From Verrucomicrobiota bacterium (GTDB lineage Bacteria; Verrucomicrobiota; Verrucomicrobiia; CAIQCK01), in assembly GCA_016222825.1 (NCBI GenBank), contig JACRQF010000009.1:930001-994000 (forward strand): a stretch of 64,000 nucleotides of DNA, given 5' to 3'. The notes under the pieces were generated by a model, which was not told the origin of the DNA, ran no database searches, and worked only from the letters and a program-made list of their open reading frames with translations. Made by a program: the position numbers and the translations under genes. Below are positions 1 through 9,100 of the stretch, one piece after another (position 1 is the stretch's first letter; every line of letters starts with the position of its first letter).

Positions 1-2251
1 TCGAACTCTCATCCGTGGTGTGGCGGAAGTTGTGGAAGAACTCCTGCGGGTTGCCCGCGCAGTCGAGCGGCGTGATGTCGCCGGTTTGCGGGTCGTGCCG
101 GCCGAGCCACGCGAGTTTGAAGCCGCCGAACTCGATGGCCACCCGGCAGATTTCCCGCGCCAGTTCCTCCTGCGACTTGACGCGCACGATGCACTGGTTG
201 ATCTGGCTGAGCGTGGCGTAGAGCCGGGTGAGCCGCGCAATCTCGCGTTCGTGGGCCTTGCGCTGGGTGATGTCCCGGATGATGTCCAGCCGGTAGCGCA
301 CGCCTCCGATCATGACTGCCCGCGCGCTCACCTCCACGGGGAAGGCAGAGCCGTCTTCGCGCTGGTGCGTCGTCTCAAAGAGAGTGTGACCGCTGGAGAA
401 CAGAGGCTCCACGTCGCGGTCAAAGACGGCGCGTGCTTCGGGCGTGCGCAGGTCGCTTGCGCGCATCCGCAGCATCTCAGCCGCCGAGTAGCCGTAAGTC
501 TCCAGCGCGCGGTCATTGGCTTCGAGGATGGCCCACTTCTCGTCCATCAACAGGATGATGTCGTTGGCGCTCTTCATCAGGTGCTCGACGCGGTCCGCCA
601 AAGCCCGCCGCTGCCGTTCGGCGGCCAGTTCGCGCCGGTTCCAGAGAAGCCAGACCACAAGCCATGCCACGGCGGCCATCATCACCGTCAGCAGGAGCAT
701 CAGCCACGCTTGCTGGCGCAGCGGCGCGTAGATCTCTTCGCGGTCCACTTTCGCGACCATGAACCACGGCGAACGAGAGACGGGCCGCACATCCGCAAGC
801 ACCGGCACGCCGCGATAGTCCACGCCTTCCACTTGTCCGGTCCGGCCCATTACGGCCAGGGCGGCGGGCAACAGGCTCTTCGGGGCCAGCGGCAAGCGCA
901 GGTTCAGCGCGACGTTGGTGCGGTGACGCAGTTCATTCAGATAGAGCACCTCGTTTCCCTCGCGGCGCACCAGCAGCGTCTCCGCAGTGGGGCTTCCCGT
1001 CGGCCAGCTTTGGATCAGCGGATACAGGAACTCGTGCGGGTCCATCTGCAACAGAATCAAGCCCAGCGGCTCCCCGGCCGGAGTCAGGCCGGCGGCGGAT
1101 TCGACGGCGGGCGCAAAGACCGGAAATGCGGCGGCCATCTGGATATCGCCGGGAGTGTCGCCGCGATGCAGGTCGCTCAGGGCGACCTGCCGGGTTCGGA
1201 GCGCCTCCTTCATCATGTCGAGGTCGTGGGCATGCAGGGTGCCGCTCTGACCCGGCAGGCAGAAGCGCAACCTGCAATGAGTGTCATACAATCCCACGAA
1301 CGAGAACCGCTCGCCGCCCTGCACGAGTGTGAACCAGTCAAGCAGGTCGGCGCGCGCCTGCGGCGAGGAGGGGTCGGTCAGGAAGGCCCGCACGTCGCGG
1401 CTCACGAAGGCGGCCCGCGCGAAGAACTTTACGTCGTCCAGCCGCTCCTCGCGCCACTGGCTGATCTGTTCGGCCTTCGAGTGCCCGATGTGCTTCATCT
1501 CCTCATGGATGCGGTGGCGGACCTCGGCCTGTTCGTTGCGGAGGTAAAACGCGCTGAGCACGCTGACGCCGACGGCCAGCAGCGTGGAGACCAGCCACGG
1601 CCCCTGACGCTTCTTGCGGCGGATGCCGGAGGGTGTTTCCCGCGTTCGCGGGTCGCCCACGAAGGGAGCGCCCAACAACCCCACGCCGAGCAAGAGCAGG
1701 CACGCCGCCGTCCAGAGCGCCATCGGGATGCCAGAGCCGCCGTAGAACCACGGTTTGCCCGTAGCGTAGCTGGCGGTCACGGTTCCGCTGAACACAACCA
1801 TCAGGCCCGCCAGCGCCAGGGAAGCCGGCCTCGCGGCCGGGCGCGTTCCCTGCGGCGGCAGGCGCAGGAACAGCGCCGTCGCCGCCAGCACAAGCATCGC
1901 GCCGGACACCGGCGACATCTGGCCCAGCGGGACATTGCCCATCCGCTCCGTCGTCTGCGAGAGCCATTCTTCCACGGGCGATCCCCAGCCGAGCGCCGGC
2001 CGCGCGCAAGCCAGCGCTCCCGCGATGCCGATGACCACGACCACGCCGTAGCCAAACCGCGTCACCGCCCGCCGCGCCGGCCACCGGCCCAGGGCGGACG
2101 CCGCCGCGCAGGCCAGCGCCAGCATCAACGCCGTGCTCGGGGCCATGGGGATTTTCGCGGGGCCGAAGGTGAACAAATCCGCGATGCCCGCCACCCAACT
2201 CCAGAGCGCCATCAGGGCCATGACGAGGCCCAAGACCGCGCACCCGCTCAT
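1..2251 (-). CDS. Membrane-bound PAS/GAF sensor kinase, C-terminal part outside window
   Basis: The frame is open from an ATG at 2251 to the left edge (about 750 codons), so the kinase core is not visible. The N-terminal ~170 residues hold several hydrophobic helices. A transmembrane segment (LLAVGVSVLSAFYL), an extracytoplasmic sensor of roughly 250 residues and another membrane helix (AWLMLLLTVMMAAVAWL) follow. Then come a PAS domain (SANDIILLMDEKW to DIIRDITQRK) and the start of a GAF domain (LYATLSQINQCIV). The sensor is clearly paralogous to that of the kinase ending at 6123 (shared patterns WREER..D, FVSRDVRAFL, DLHRGD, EFLYPLIQSW). The call as a histidine kinase is inferred from architecture and from the receiver genes upstream. 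An in-frame GTG lies 12 bases upstream of the chosen ATG. Confidence 0.85.
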   Translation of the reverse strand, partial: MSGCAVLGLVMALMALWSWVAGIADLFTFGPAKIPMAPSTALMLALACAAASALGRWPARRAVTRFGYGVVVVIGIAGALACARPALGWGSPVEEWLSQTTERMGNVPLGQMSPVSGAMLVLAATALFLRLPPQGTRPAARPASLALAGLMVVFSGTVTASYATGKPWFYGGSGIPMALWTAACLLLLGVGLLGAPFVGDPRTRETPSGIRRKKRQGPWLVSTLLAVGVSVLSAFYLRNEQAEVRHRIHEEMKHIGHSKAEQISQWREERLDDVKFFARAAFVSRDVRAFLTDPSSPQARADLLDWFTLVQGGERFSFVGLYDTHCRLRFCLPGQSGTLHAHDLDMMKEALRTRQVALSDLHRGDTPGDIQMAAAFPVFAPAVESAAGLTPAGEPLGLILLQMDPHEFLYPLIQSWPTGSPTAETLLVRREGNEVLYLNELRHRTNVALNLRLPLAPKSLLPAALAVMGRTGQVEGVDYRGVPVLADVRPVSRSPWFMVAKVDREEIYAPLRQQAWLMLLLTVMMAAVAWLVVWLLWNRRELAAERQRRALADRVEHLMKSANDIILLMDEKWAILEANDRALETYGYSAAEMLRMRASDLRTPEARAVFDRDVEPLFSSGHTLFETTHQREDGSAFPVEVSARAVMIGGVRYRLDIIRDITQRKAHEREIARLTRLYATLSQINQCIVRVKSQEELAREICRVAIEFGGFKLAWLGRHDPQTGDITPLDCAGNPQEFFHNFRHTTDESS

Positions 2252-2451
2252 TTTGTCAACCACGGTTTTCGTATGCGTCTCCTCGAATTGAAACTCAGTA
2301 TTGCCGCCTCAACGCACCAATTTCCTTGATCCCGCCATCGCCAGGACGATTGTATAACGCGCCGGAGTGTAATAACGGCTGAAAGCCAATGCGAGGAAGA
2401 AAAGCTTGCCTGCGCCGCGTTCGCATCCCCGGCGGCCAGCCCGGCTGCTTC

Positions 2452-2679
2452 CTAGACTGCGAACATCAGCGCGGAAATGCCGTCGTAGGCGGGCAGATTG
2501 AAGTCGGACAGGATAAGACCGAGCGCCGGGTCCTCGAGTGCGGCCTCAAACTCCGTTTCCGAAACCACGTGTTTGGCCGTGAACGGAAAGCCCTCCTTGC
2601 GCACCTCGCGCAACATCATCTCCGCGTCGGTGGGCCGGTCATCCAGAATGAGAATCTTGATTTCGTTGGATGGTTCCAT
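2452..2679 (-). pseudogene. Truncated response-regulator receiver domain
   Basis: The 75-residue product starts as a normal CheY-like receiver: KILILDDRPTDAEMM supplies the acidic pair and LILSDFNLPAYDG the phospho-acceptor Asp. It stops shortly after (GISALMFAV, then TAG). A receiver is normally about 120 residues, so the beta4/beta5 part with the conserved Thr/Ser and Lys is missing. The start has a good ribosome site (GGAAAGGA, about 7 bases before ATG). The gene lies between two kinase genes on the same strand. It is probably a decayed remnant; a functional mini-receiver is less likely because the fold is incomplete. Confidence 0.6.
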
Positions 2680-2728
2680 GATTCATTCCTTTCCCGCCAC
2701 CAGCATGGAGCCGCCCGTCGCGCCCCTC

Positions 2729-2803
2729 GTAACTGAACGCGCCAGCGTTCAGCCGGCGTCTCTCGCCACGCATCGCCTCCGAACGCTGGGCGCGTTCGGC
2801 TAC
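2729..2803. repeat. REPIN-like inverted doublet, family A (copy 1)
   Basis: Two inverted half-elements are separated by about 25 bases. The left half reads GTAA (degraded GTAG) then CTGAACGC, a short loop and GCGTTCAG. The right half, read from the other strand, is GTAGC then CGAACGC, loop, GCGTTCG. It lies between the truncated receiver gene and the damaged kinase. Confidence 0.75.
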
Positions 2804-2861
2804 GAAAGCGTTCCGCCATCTCAACTTCATTGACATTCATCGCCGCTCCATTTCCCACCGA

Positions 2862-4789
2862 TTACTGATTACCGGTCACTGATTCCGGGTTCCCAACCGC
2901 CGGCAAGGTGAAAAAAAACGCCGCGCCTTTGTTGAGCGTCGCTTCCGCCCAGACGCAGCCGCCGTGGCGCGCGACGATGCGCTGCACCAGTGCCAGTCCG
3001 ACGCCGGTGCCTTCAAAGTCCGCATCGCTGTGCAGCCGCTGGAAGACGCGTTGGAGATCAGGTTGCTCCAGACGTGCGCCAGCAAGGACGCGTCGCCCTG
3101 GGCGACCGGCAGCGGATGCAGTTTGAACTGGATGTCGCGACCCGGCGCCAACGCCGCGCACTCGTCGAATGCGCTCCGCGCCATCGTTTCCATGTCCACC
3201 TCCGCGAAGTGCATCGCCTGCCGTCCCATCCGCGCGAAGCCCAGCAGGCCCTCGATCAACTGGTTCATGCGCGCGGCCTCGGCGCGAATGACCTCCAGCG
3301 TGTGCCGGCCTTCCTCGTCGAGTTCTTGGGCGTGGTCTTCGGCCAGCATAGCCGCGTAGCCGTTGATGCCCCGCAACGGCGCACGCAGGTCGTGCGACAC
3401 CGAATAAGAGAATGACTCCAGTTCCTTGTTGGCCGATTCCAGTTCCGCCGTCCGTTCCTGCACCCGCAACTCCAGCGTCTGGTTGAGCTGTTGAATTTCC
3501 TCCTCGGCTCGTTTGCGCTCGGTAATGTCACGGCAGACGCAGAAGACCAGTCTTTGCCCCTCCAATTCCGCCGCACTGTTGGACAACTCAACATCCAGAT
3601 ATGAACCATCCTTGCGCCAATGGCGGGTCTCGAAATGAGCGCCTTCCGGTCCCAAAGTCCGGATCGCCTCCAGAACCCGTTCTTGAGGCCAATCGCGATC
3701 CCAATCCCAGACGTGCAGTTGCAGGACCTCTTCAGGCGTGTATCCCAGCATGTCCGCAAACCGCGGATTGGCCTCGAATACTTTTCCCTGCTGGTCGAGG
3801 ACGACGATGCCGTCTCGCGATCTCTCGATCAGGATGCGCCGACGAGTGGCCTCGGCAAGAAGTGTCGCCTCCGCCTGCTTGCGCTCCGTGATGTCTTCGA
3901 CGGTGCCTTCGTAGCGAAGGATCTTGCCGTCCGCGCCACGCACGGCCCAGGCGTTGGCTGAAATCCAAATCAAGCGCCCATCCTTGCGCCGCACGTGGCT
4001 CTCGAATCCTCGCACCTCTCCTTGCGCTTCCATCAGCCGCTTGAATTCCTTGCGCCGTTCGGGATCAACGTAGAGTTGCTGGCCGGCGTCATGGATATCG
4101 GCAATGAACTCTTCGGGAGACGCATAGCCGTGAATGGCTGCCATAGCCGGGTTGGCGCTGAGAATCTTCCCGTCCGGCGTGCTTTGATAGATGCCTTCGA
4201 CTGCGTTCTGGAAGATGTTTCGGTATTTCCGCTCGCTGCTTCGCGACGCGGCCTCGGCTTGATTGCGCCGCAACGCCACGCCCAGAATGTTGGCAGCGCA
4301 CTGGAGAAAATTTACATCGTCCGGCGAGAACGCACGGGGCCGCGTCGTGTGGACGCCCAGCACGCCGTAGTGCGTCCCGTTGCGCGGGATGATGACGCTC
4401 ATGCCGCTGACGACGCCGTGTTCGGTCAATACCGCCGGCCCATGGAACCGCCGCTCGGCGCGCAGGTCCTCCACGACCACCGGCTCGTTGGACAACAGCG
4501 TGTAGCCGGCCTGCGAACCGGCATCCGCGCTGACCGTAGCCCTGCCCACCAATCCCGGCCGCCAGCCCACGCCCGCACGCAACAGCAGGCTGGCGCCATC
4601 GGGCTGAAGTTCGAGGACTTTGCAGAAGTCCACGCAAAGGGCCGCGCGGACGAGCGAGACGGCGCCGTTCAACAGATGCTGCACGTCTTCGGTCAGAAAC
4701 GCCCGCATACTGAGCGCGGTGAGCGTGGTTTCCCGGAACATGGTGCTGACCCTTGGAGCTTCTTCGGTGGCTGTAGTCTCGTTATTCAC
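2862..4789 (-). pseudogene. GAF-PAS-PAS histidine kinase with internal deletion and frameshift in the ATPase domain
   Basis: Translation starts at a GTG (4789) that overlaps the TGA of the receiver gene upstream (GTGA), so the two are translationally coupled. Domains: GAF (about 35-175), PAS (about 185-310), PAS (about 315-435), a coiled coil, and HisKA with the phospho-His in [11 protein letters not shown] (about 460). The N box is present ([10 protein letters not shown]). Immediately after it, near 3046, the sequence jumps to the end of the ATP lid ([20 protein letters not shown]), which is now in another frame and runs on to a stop at 2862. The G1 box (DNGxGF) and about 45 residues expected in this family are absent. 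The frame used by the N-terminus reads on to 2876 as nonsense. Sensing and dimerisation parts could still be made, but the kinase should not bind ATP. An assembly error is the main alternative. Confidence 0.8.
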
Positions 4790-5205
4790 TTCTCTTGCTC
4801 TCCTGTCTGCTCTGGCTGCGCTGTCTTCTGTGCGAGGCCGTGGATCAACTCAATGGCCTTCTCAATCTCGCGGGACTTGTCCAAGAATGCGTGCGCCTCC
4901 AGGCGCGTCGCCTCCTGATGATATGCATCGAACGGGAAGTTGGTGAGCACGATGAACACCGGCCGGGGTTGCTCGCCGCGCGTGCGGCGCAGCACCTCCA
5001 GTCCGCTTCCGTCAAGCAGGTTCAGATCGAGTGTGACCACATCCGGCGCAAGCGAGTGGATGGCGTCGAGCGTCGCCCGCACGCTGTTCGACTGGCCAAC
5101 GATCTCGACGCCGGGCACGTCGGCCAGCAACTGAGCGAGCCGGCGGCGGACGGGTTCGAAGTCGTCAGCTATGAGGACTCGCAGCAGGCTGGTTTCTTTT
5201 TTCAT
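4786..5205 (-). CDS. Single-domain response regulator (receiver only)
   Basis: About 139 residues starting at the ATG at 5205 (MKKETSLLRVLIADDFEPVRR). It is a CheY-like receiver: acidic pair in IADD, phospho-acceptor Asp in VVTLDLNLLDGSG, Thr in VLTNF, and Lys in FLDKS. There is no output domain. The TGA stop overlaps the GTG start of the next kinase gene. It probably relays phosphate within this signalling cluster. The upstream 184 bases contain an inverted repeat doublet and no other gene. Confidence 0.88.
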   Translation of the reverse strand: MKKETSLLRVLIADDFEPVRRRLAQLLADVPGVEIVGQSNSVRATLDAIHSLAPDVVTLDLNLLDGSGLEVLRRTRGEQPRPVFIVLTNFPFDAYHQEATRLEAHAFLDKSREIEKAIELIHGLAQKTAQPEQTGEQEK

Positions 5206-5300
5206 GCGTCCCACATTACGCCGGGGCAGCGAAGGGGATATTGCAGCGATTCTGAAAAGCGTGTAGGAGCGGCTCTGGCAAGAGTGCGCGTGCAGAAGTC

Positions 5301-5390
5301 GTAGCTGAACGCGCCCAGCGTTCAGCCCGCGCTCTCCCTCAGACAGCATTCTCTTCGCCCTCACCCCGAACGCTGGGCGCGTTCGGCTAC
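5301..5390. repeat. REPIN-like inverted doublet, family A (copy 2)
   Basis: The left half is GTAG-CTGAACGC, loop GCCC, AGCGTTCAG. The right half, read on the minus strand from 5390, is GTAG-CCGAACGC, loop, GCGTTCGG. The arm change T to C on one side is matched by A to G on the other. The right GTAG shares its first base with the TAG stop codon of the NarL-type regulator, so the hairpin begins at the end of that message. Confidence 0.8.
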
Positions 5391-6019
5391 TACTGCACCA
5401 GTCCCTGCTTTAGCGCATACCGCGCCAATTCCACATTGCTTTGAAGCCCCAGCTTCTCCATCAGTCGCCCGCGATAGGTGAACACCGTTTTCTCGCTCAG
5501 CGACAACTCCCCGGCGATTTCTTTCACACTCCTGCCGGTGGCGAGCAGTTTCATGACCTGCAATTCGCGATCAGAGAGAGCGTCGTGCGCCTCCGCACCG
5601 GCGGGCTTTTCCAAGTCGGCTGCCAGCTTCTCCGCCAGCGATGGCGTGATATAACGGCCACCTGCGATGACTTTCTTGACGGCGGCGATCAACTCCGTGC
5701 TGACGGTCTGTTTGCTCAGGTAGCCCGCCGCGCCTTTCTTCAACGCCCGGACAGCGTATTCCTCCTCCGGCGACATGCTCAGCACCAGCACCGGCAGCTT
5801 GGGCCGCTGCGCCTTGATCTCCCGCAGCACGTCAATCCCGCTGCGGCCGGGCATGTTGATGTCGAGCAAGAGGAGGTCCCACTTTTCCTTGCACGCCCGG
5901 TCCAGCGCCTCGGCGGCTGTGGCCGCTTCGCCGAAGGTGGTCTTGCCGAACTCGTCGGCCAGCATCTGTTTCAGGCCGCGCCGCACGACTTCATGATCAT
6001 CTGCCAACAAGATTTTCAT
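5390..6019 (-). CDS. NarL/FixJ-type response regulator (REC-LuxR)
   Basis: 209 residues: receiver domain at about 1-120 (LLADDHEVVRRG, LLLDINMPGRSG, VLSMS, LSKQTVS) and a LuxR-type helix-turn-helix at about 145-205 (LSDRELQVMKLLATGRSVKEIAGELSLSEKTV is the visible pattern, shortened here to its key words DREL, VKEIA, LSEKTV). The phospho-acceptor is the Asp in LLLDINMPG. The gene lies 103 bases downstream of the NarX-like kinase on the same strand, so it is that kinase's likely partner and would act as a DNA-binding transcription regulator. The length is normal for the family. Confidence 0.93.
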   Translation of the reverse strand: MKILLADDHEVVRRGLKQMLADEFGKTTFGEAATAAEALDRACKEKWDLLLLDINMPGRSGIDVLREIKAQRPKLPVLVLSMSPEEEYAVRALKKGAAGYLSKQTVSTELIAAVKKVIAGGRYITPSLAEKLAADLEKPAGAEAHDALSDRELQVMKLLATGRSVKEIAGELSLSEKTVFTYRGRLMEKLGLQSNVELARYALKQGLVQ

Positions 6020-6082
6020 TGTTGCCCTCGCGTTTCATATACGATTACAACCGACAGCGCCAGTTTTCAGCTACGGCTTTGG

Positions 6083-6118
6083 AGGCAAAATCATGGGGAC
6101 GGAATCATGATTTTGCCT
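6083..6118. repeat. Perfect 13-bp inverted repeat (hairpin) between kinase and regulator genes
   Basis: Arms AGGCAAAATCATG and CATGATTTTGCCT flank a 10-base loop. It lies five bases past the stop codon of the large kinase (6123) and before the regulator start (6019). On the plus strand it is followed by TTTT. On the transcribed minus strand there is no T-run, so it may be an intercistronic mRNA structure rather than a simple terminator. Confidence 0.6.
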
Positions 6119-6122
6119 TTTC

Positions 6123-9100
6123 TCATTCCTCATCACTCTTCATCGGCACCGTCAACAACACCGTTGTTCCCTTGCCCGGCTCGCCGGCGAACTCGATCCG
6201 GCCGCCGAGCTGCGCGGCGCGCTCCCTCATGCCGAGCACGCCCAGCGACTTCGCGCCGGTCAGTTGCTCCGGCGGGATGCCTTTGCCATTGTCTCGGACC
6301 TCCAGCACGAGATCGCCGGCATCTTCGGCCAGCCGGATGCTCACGCGCCTGGCCTGCGCGTGGCGGGCGACGTTGGTGAGGATTTCCTGGAAGATGCGGA
6401 AGACGCCCGTCGCGCGCTCCGGCTCCAGCGTGGAGGCCGCCTCTGGCAGCGACACCTCGCAGGCGATGCCGGCGCGCTTCTGGAAGCGGCCCGCCTCGAA
6501 CTGGATCGCCGGGCCGAGGCCGAGGTTGTCCAAAATGCTCGGCCGCAACTCGCTGGAAATCTCCTGCACAGTCTGGATCATCGAATCGGTTAGTTCACCG
6601 ATCTCTCCGAGCTTGTCCGTCATCGTCCGCTGTAGCGTCGCATCGGCGATCTTCGGCAGTCGTTTCTGCAACCACGCCATATCCATCGTCAGCCCCGTCA
6701 ACAACTGGCCCAGCACGTCGTGGACTTCCCGCGCGATGCGCGTGCGCTCCTCCTCGCGAATGCGCTGCAACCGTCCGGCCAGCGCGTGCAACGCCGCTTC
6801 CGACTGGCGCAACGCCGCCTCGGCCCGCTGCTGCTCGGCGAGCATTCTGGACTGCTTGATGCCATTAAAACTCAGCGTGGTAACAACCTTGGCCAGCTTG
6901 GCGTAGAACTGCATACCCGCATCCACTGCTTCACGGCTGAAACGCGGCACTCGGTCGAGCGCTGCCAGATATTCGGTCTCATCGAATCCGTGCTGCCGGG
7001 CCTGCGTGCGAAACACCTCCACATCGGGGGTCTCGCCCTCATAGAAGAACTGCCCGAAATACACATTGCCCACATGACGGCCTCCCACCATGAGAGGCGT
7101 CACCATGTCACACATGTTGTTCTTGCAGTGGTAGGCCTTGAATGTCCCCGGGGGCACGCCCTGGGTGAGAAGGGTGTCGCTCTCAATGCAGTTCTTCAGC
7201 GTGTCGGGATGACACCGGTGGAATTTCGCGCAGATATCCTGCCAGCCGACAGAAACCAGAACCTTTCCTGAGAGATCGAGCACCGCTCCCAACATGCCGG
7301 TAACCCGATAGAAATCCTCCATCATGGACTGCATGACTTCGATATCAATAATGTCCGAGAGTCCGAGCATGCTGATATCGCCTTCCGGTTCGACAATCGC
7401 TTTGAGCTTCTTCCGGACAGTGGCTTCACTCTCCCGCAGCGCCGCTTCCCCCTGTTTGATGTCTTCGATATCGGTGCAAGTGCCGAACCATTTGAGAATC
7501 TTCCCGCTCGCATCGCGCACCGGCACGCCGCGAACGAGCCACCAGCGGTAGGCGCCGTCGGCGCGGCGCAGCCGGCACTCCAGCGAGTAAGTGGCGTTGT
7601 GCTGCGTCGCCCGTTGCCAGGCGTCCCACGCGCGCTGCTGGTCGTCCGGGTGGAAGGGCTTGTTCCAGCCGTGACCGTAACTTTCCTTCAGCGTCAGCCC
7701 GGTGTAATCCACCCATTGCTGGTTGAAATAAATGTTCCGGCCGTCGGGCCGGGTGACCCAGACGATCTGCGGCATGGACTCGGCCAGGGAGCGAAACTCC
7801 TGCTCGCTCGCGCGCAACGCCGCATCGGCCCGTTTGCGCTCGGTGATGTCGCGGCTGACGGTGGCCCAGCCGACGGGCGTGCCGCTGGCGTCGCGGACGC
7901 TGAAGAGGTAGTAGAACATCCAGATCGGCTCGCCGGTCTGGAAGTGACGCAGGCGGATCTCCACGTCGCCGTGGCCCTCCCGCAGCACGCGCGGGAAGAA
8001 CTCCTCCGCGATGAACCGTTGGTCCTCCGGGAAAAAGTAATCCTGCACCTTGACCTGGCAGGCGGCGGCCATGTCGGGCAAGCCGACCATGCGCACGCCT
8101 GCGGGGTTCACATAGAGCGGCTTCATGTCGAGGTCGCACATGCCGATGAACTCGCTGCTGCTATCGGCCAGCATGGCGAACTTCTGCCGTTCCGCCTCGA
8201 TGCGCTTGCGCGCGGTGATGTCGCGCACGACGCCGAAGATCATCCCCTCGGCGGGCAGCGGGAAGGAGTTCCAGGACAGCCAGCGATACGAGCCGTCTTT
8301 GCAGCGGCAGCGGTTCTCAAAGCCCAGAGCCGCTTCGCCGCGCCCCAACTGTTCGCCCTCGCGGAGCGTGGCCGCGCGGTCGTCGGGATGAACAAAGTCC
8401 AGCCAGGGTTTGGCCTTCAACTCCTCGACCGTCCAGCCCAGCGTCTTCTCCCACGCCGGGTTGAGTTGCTTCAAGAAGCCGTCGAAACCGCCCACACAGA
8501 GCATGTCGAGGGAATGGTTGAACAGCCGGTCGCGCTCCACCTCCGCCCGCTTGCGCGCGGAGATGTCCACGCCGACGCCGACGAGGCAGCGGCGGCCTTC
8601 GATCTCCGTCGCCAGACCGGTGAAGTAGTAGGGCGTGCGCGTGCCGTCCTTGGAGACAAAGTCCGCCTCCACCGCCGACACGCCCTTGTCGAAGACCTCC
8701 TGGATGCGCGATGCCAGCAGTTCCTTGTCCGCCCCGGCGAAGAAGTCGAGCGGACTCATCCGGGCGATCTCCTCGCCGCTGTAGCCGGTGACGCGCTCGA
8801 AGTCTTTGTTCCACCGGAGAAACCGGCGGCTCTCGTCATAGCAATAAACCACGCCGGGCAGGCTGCTGAGCACGCCGTCGGAGAAATCACGCTCGCGCCG
8901 GAGCGCCGTTGCAGCCTGTTTCTGCTCGGTGATGTCGTGCATGGCGGCCACCGCGCCGAGGAGCCGGCCGCTGGCGTCGCGCATGGGCTGGGCGTTGGCC
9001 AGCAGCGTCCGGGCTTCGCCCTGTTTCGGTGCGACGACCATCTCGACGCCCCGCACGCTCTCGCCCTGCAACGCGCGGAACAGCGGAATCTCTTCCTTGC

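Noticed and set aside
20..2329. Long plus-strand open frame (about 770 codons) opposite the left-edge kinase
   Set aside because: It mirrors a kinase with clear PAS and membrane motifs; the reverse frame is rich in Arg, His and Gln with no domain. High GC removes stops on the opposite strand. The same applies to other long mirror frames opposite the large kinase (7599-9824), the lyase (14154-16805), sulfatases (21838-23487, 25132-26412, 26438-27772), the HA-domain gene (28183-30654), serA (34794-36329) and the oxidases (56785-61246).
2729..2803. Integron attC site or miniature insertion sequence
   Set aside because: No integrase core sites or terminal repeats with target duplication are seen; the GTAG head, doublet layout and dispersal fit REPINs better.
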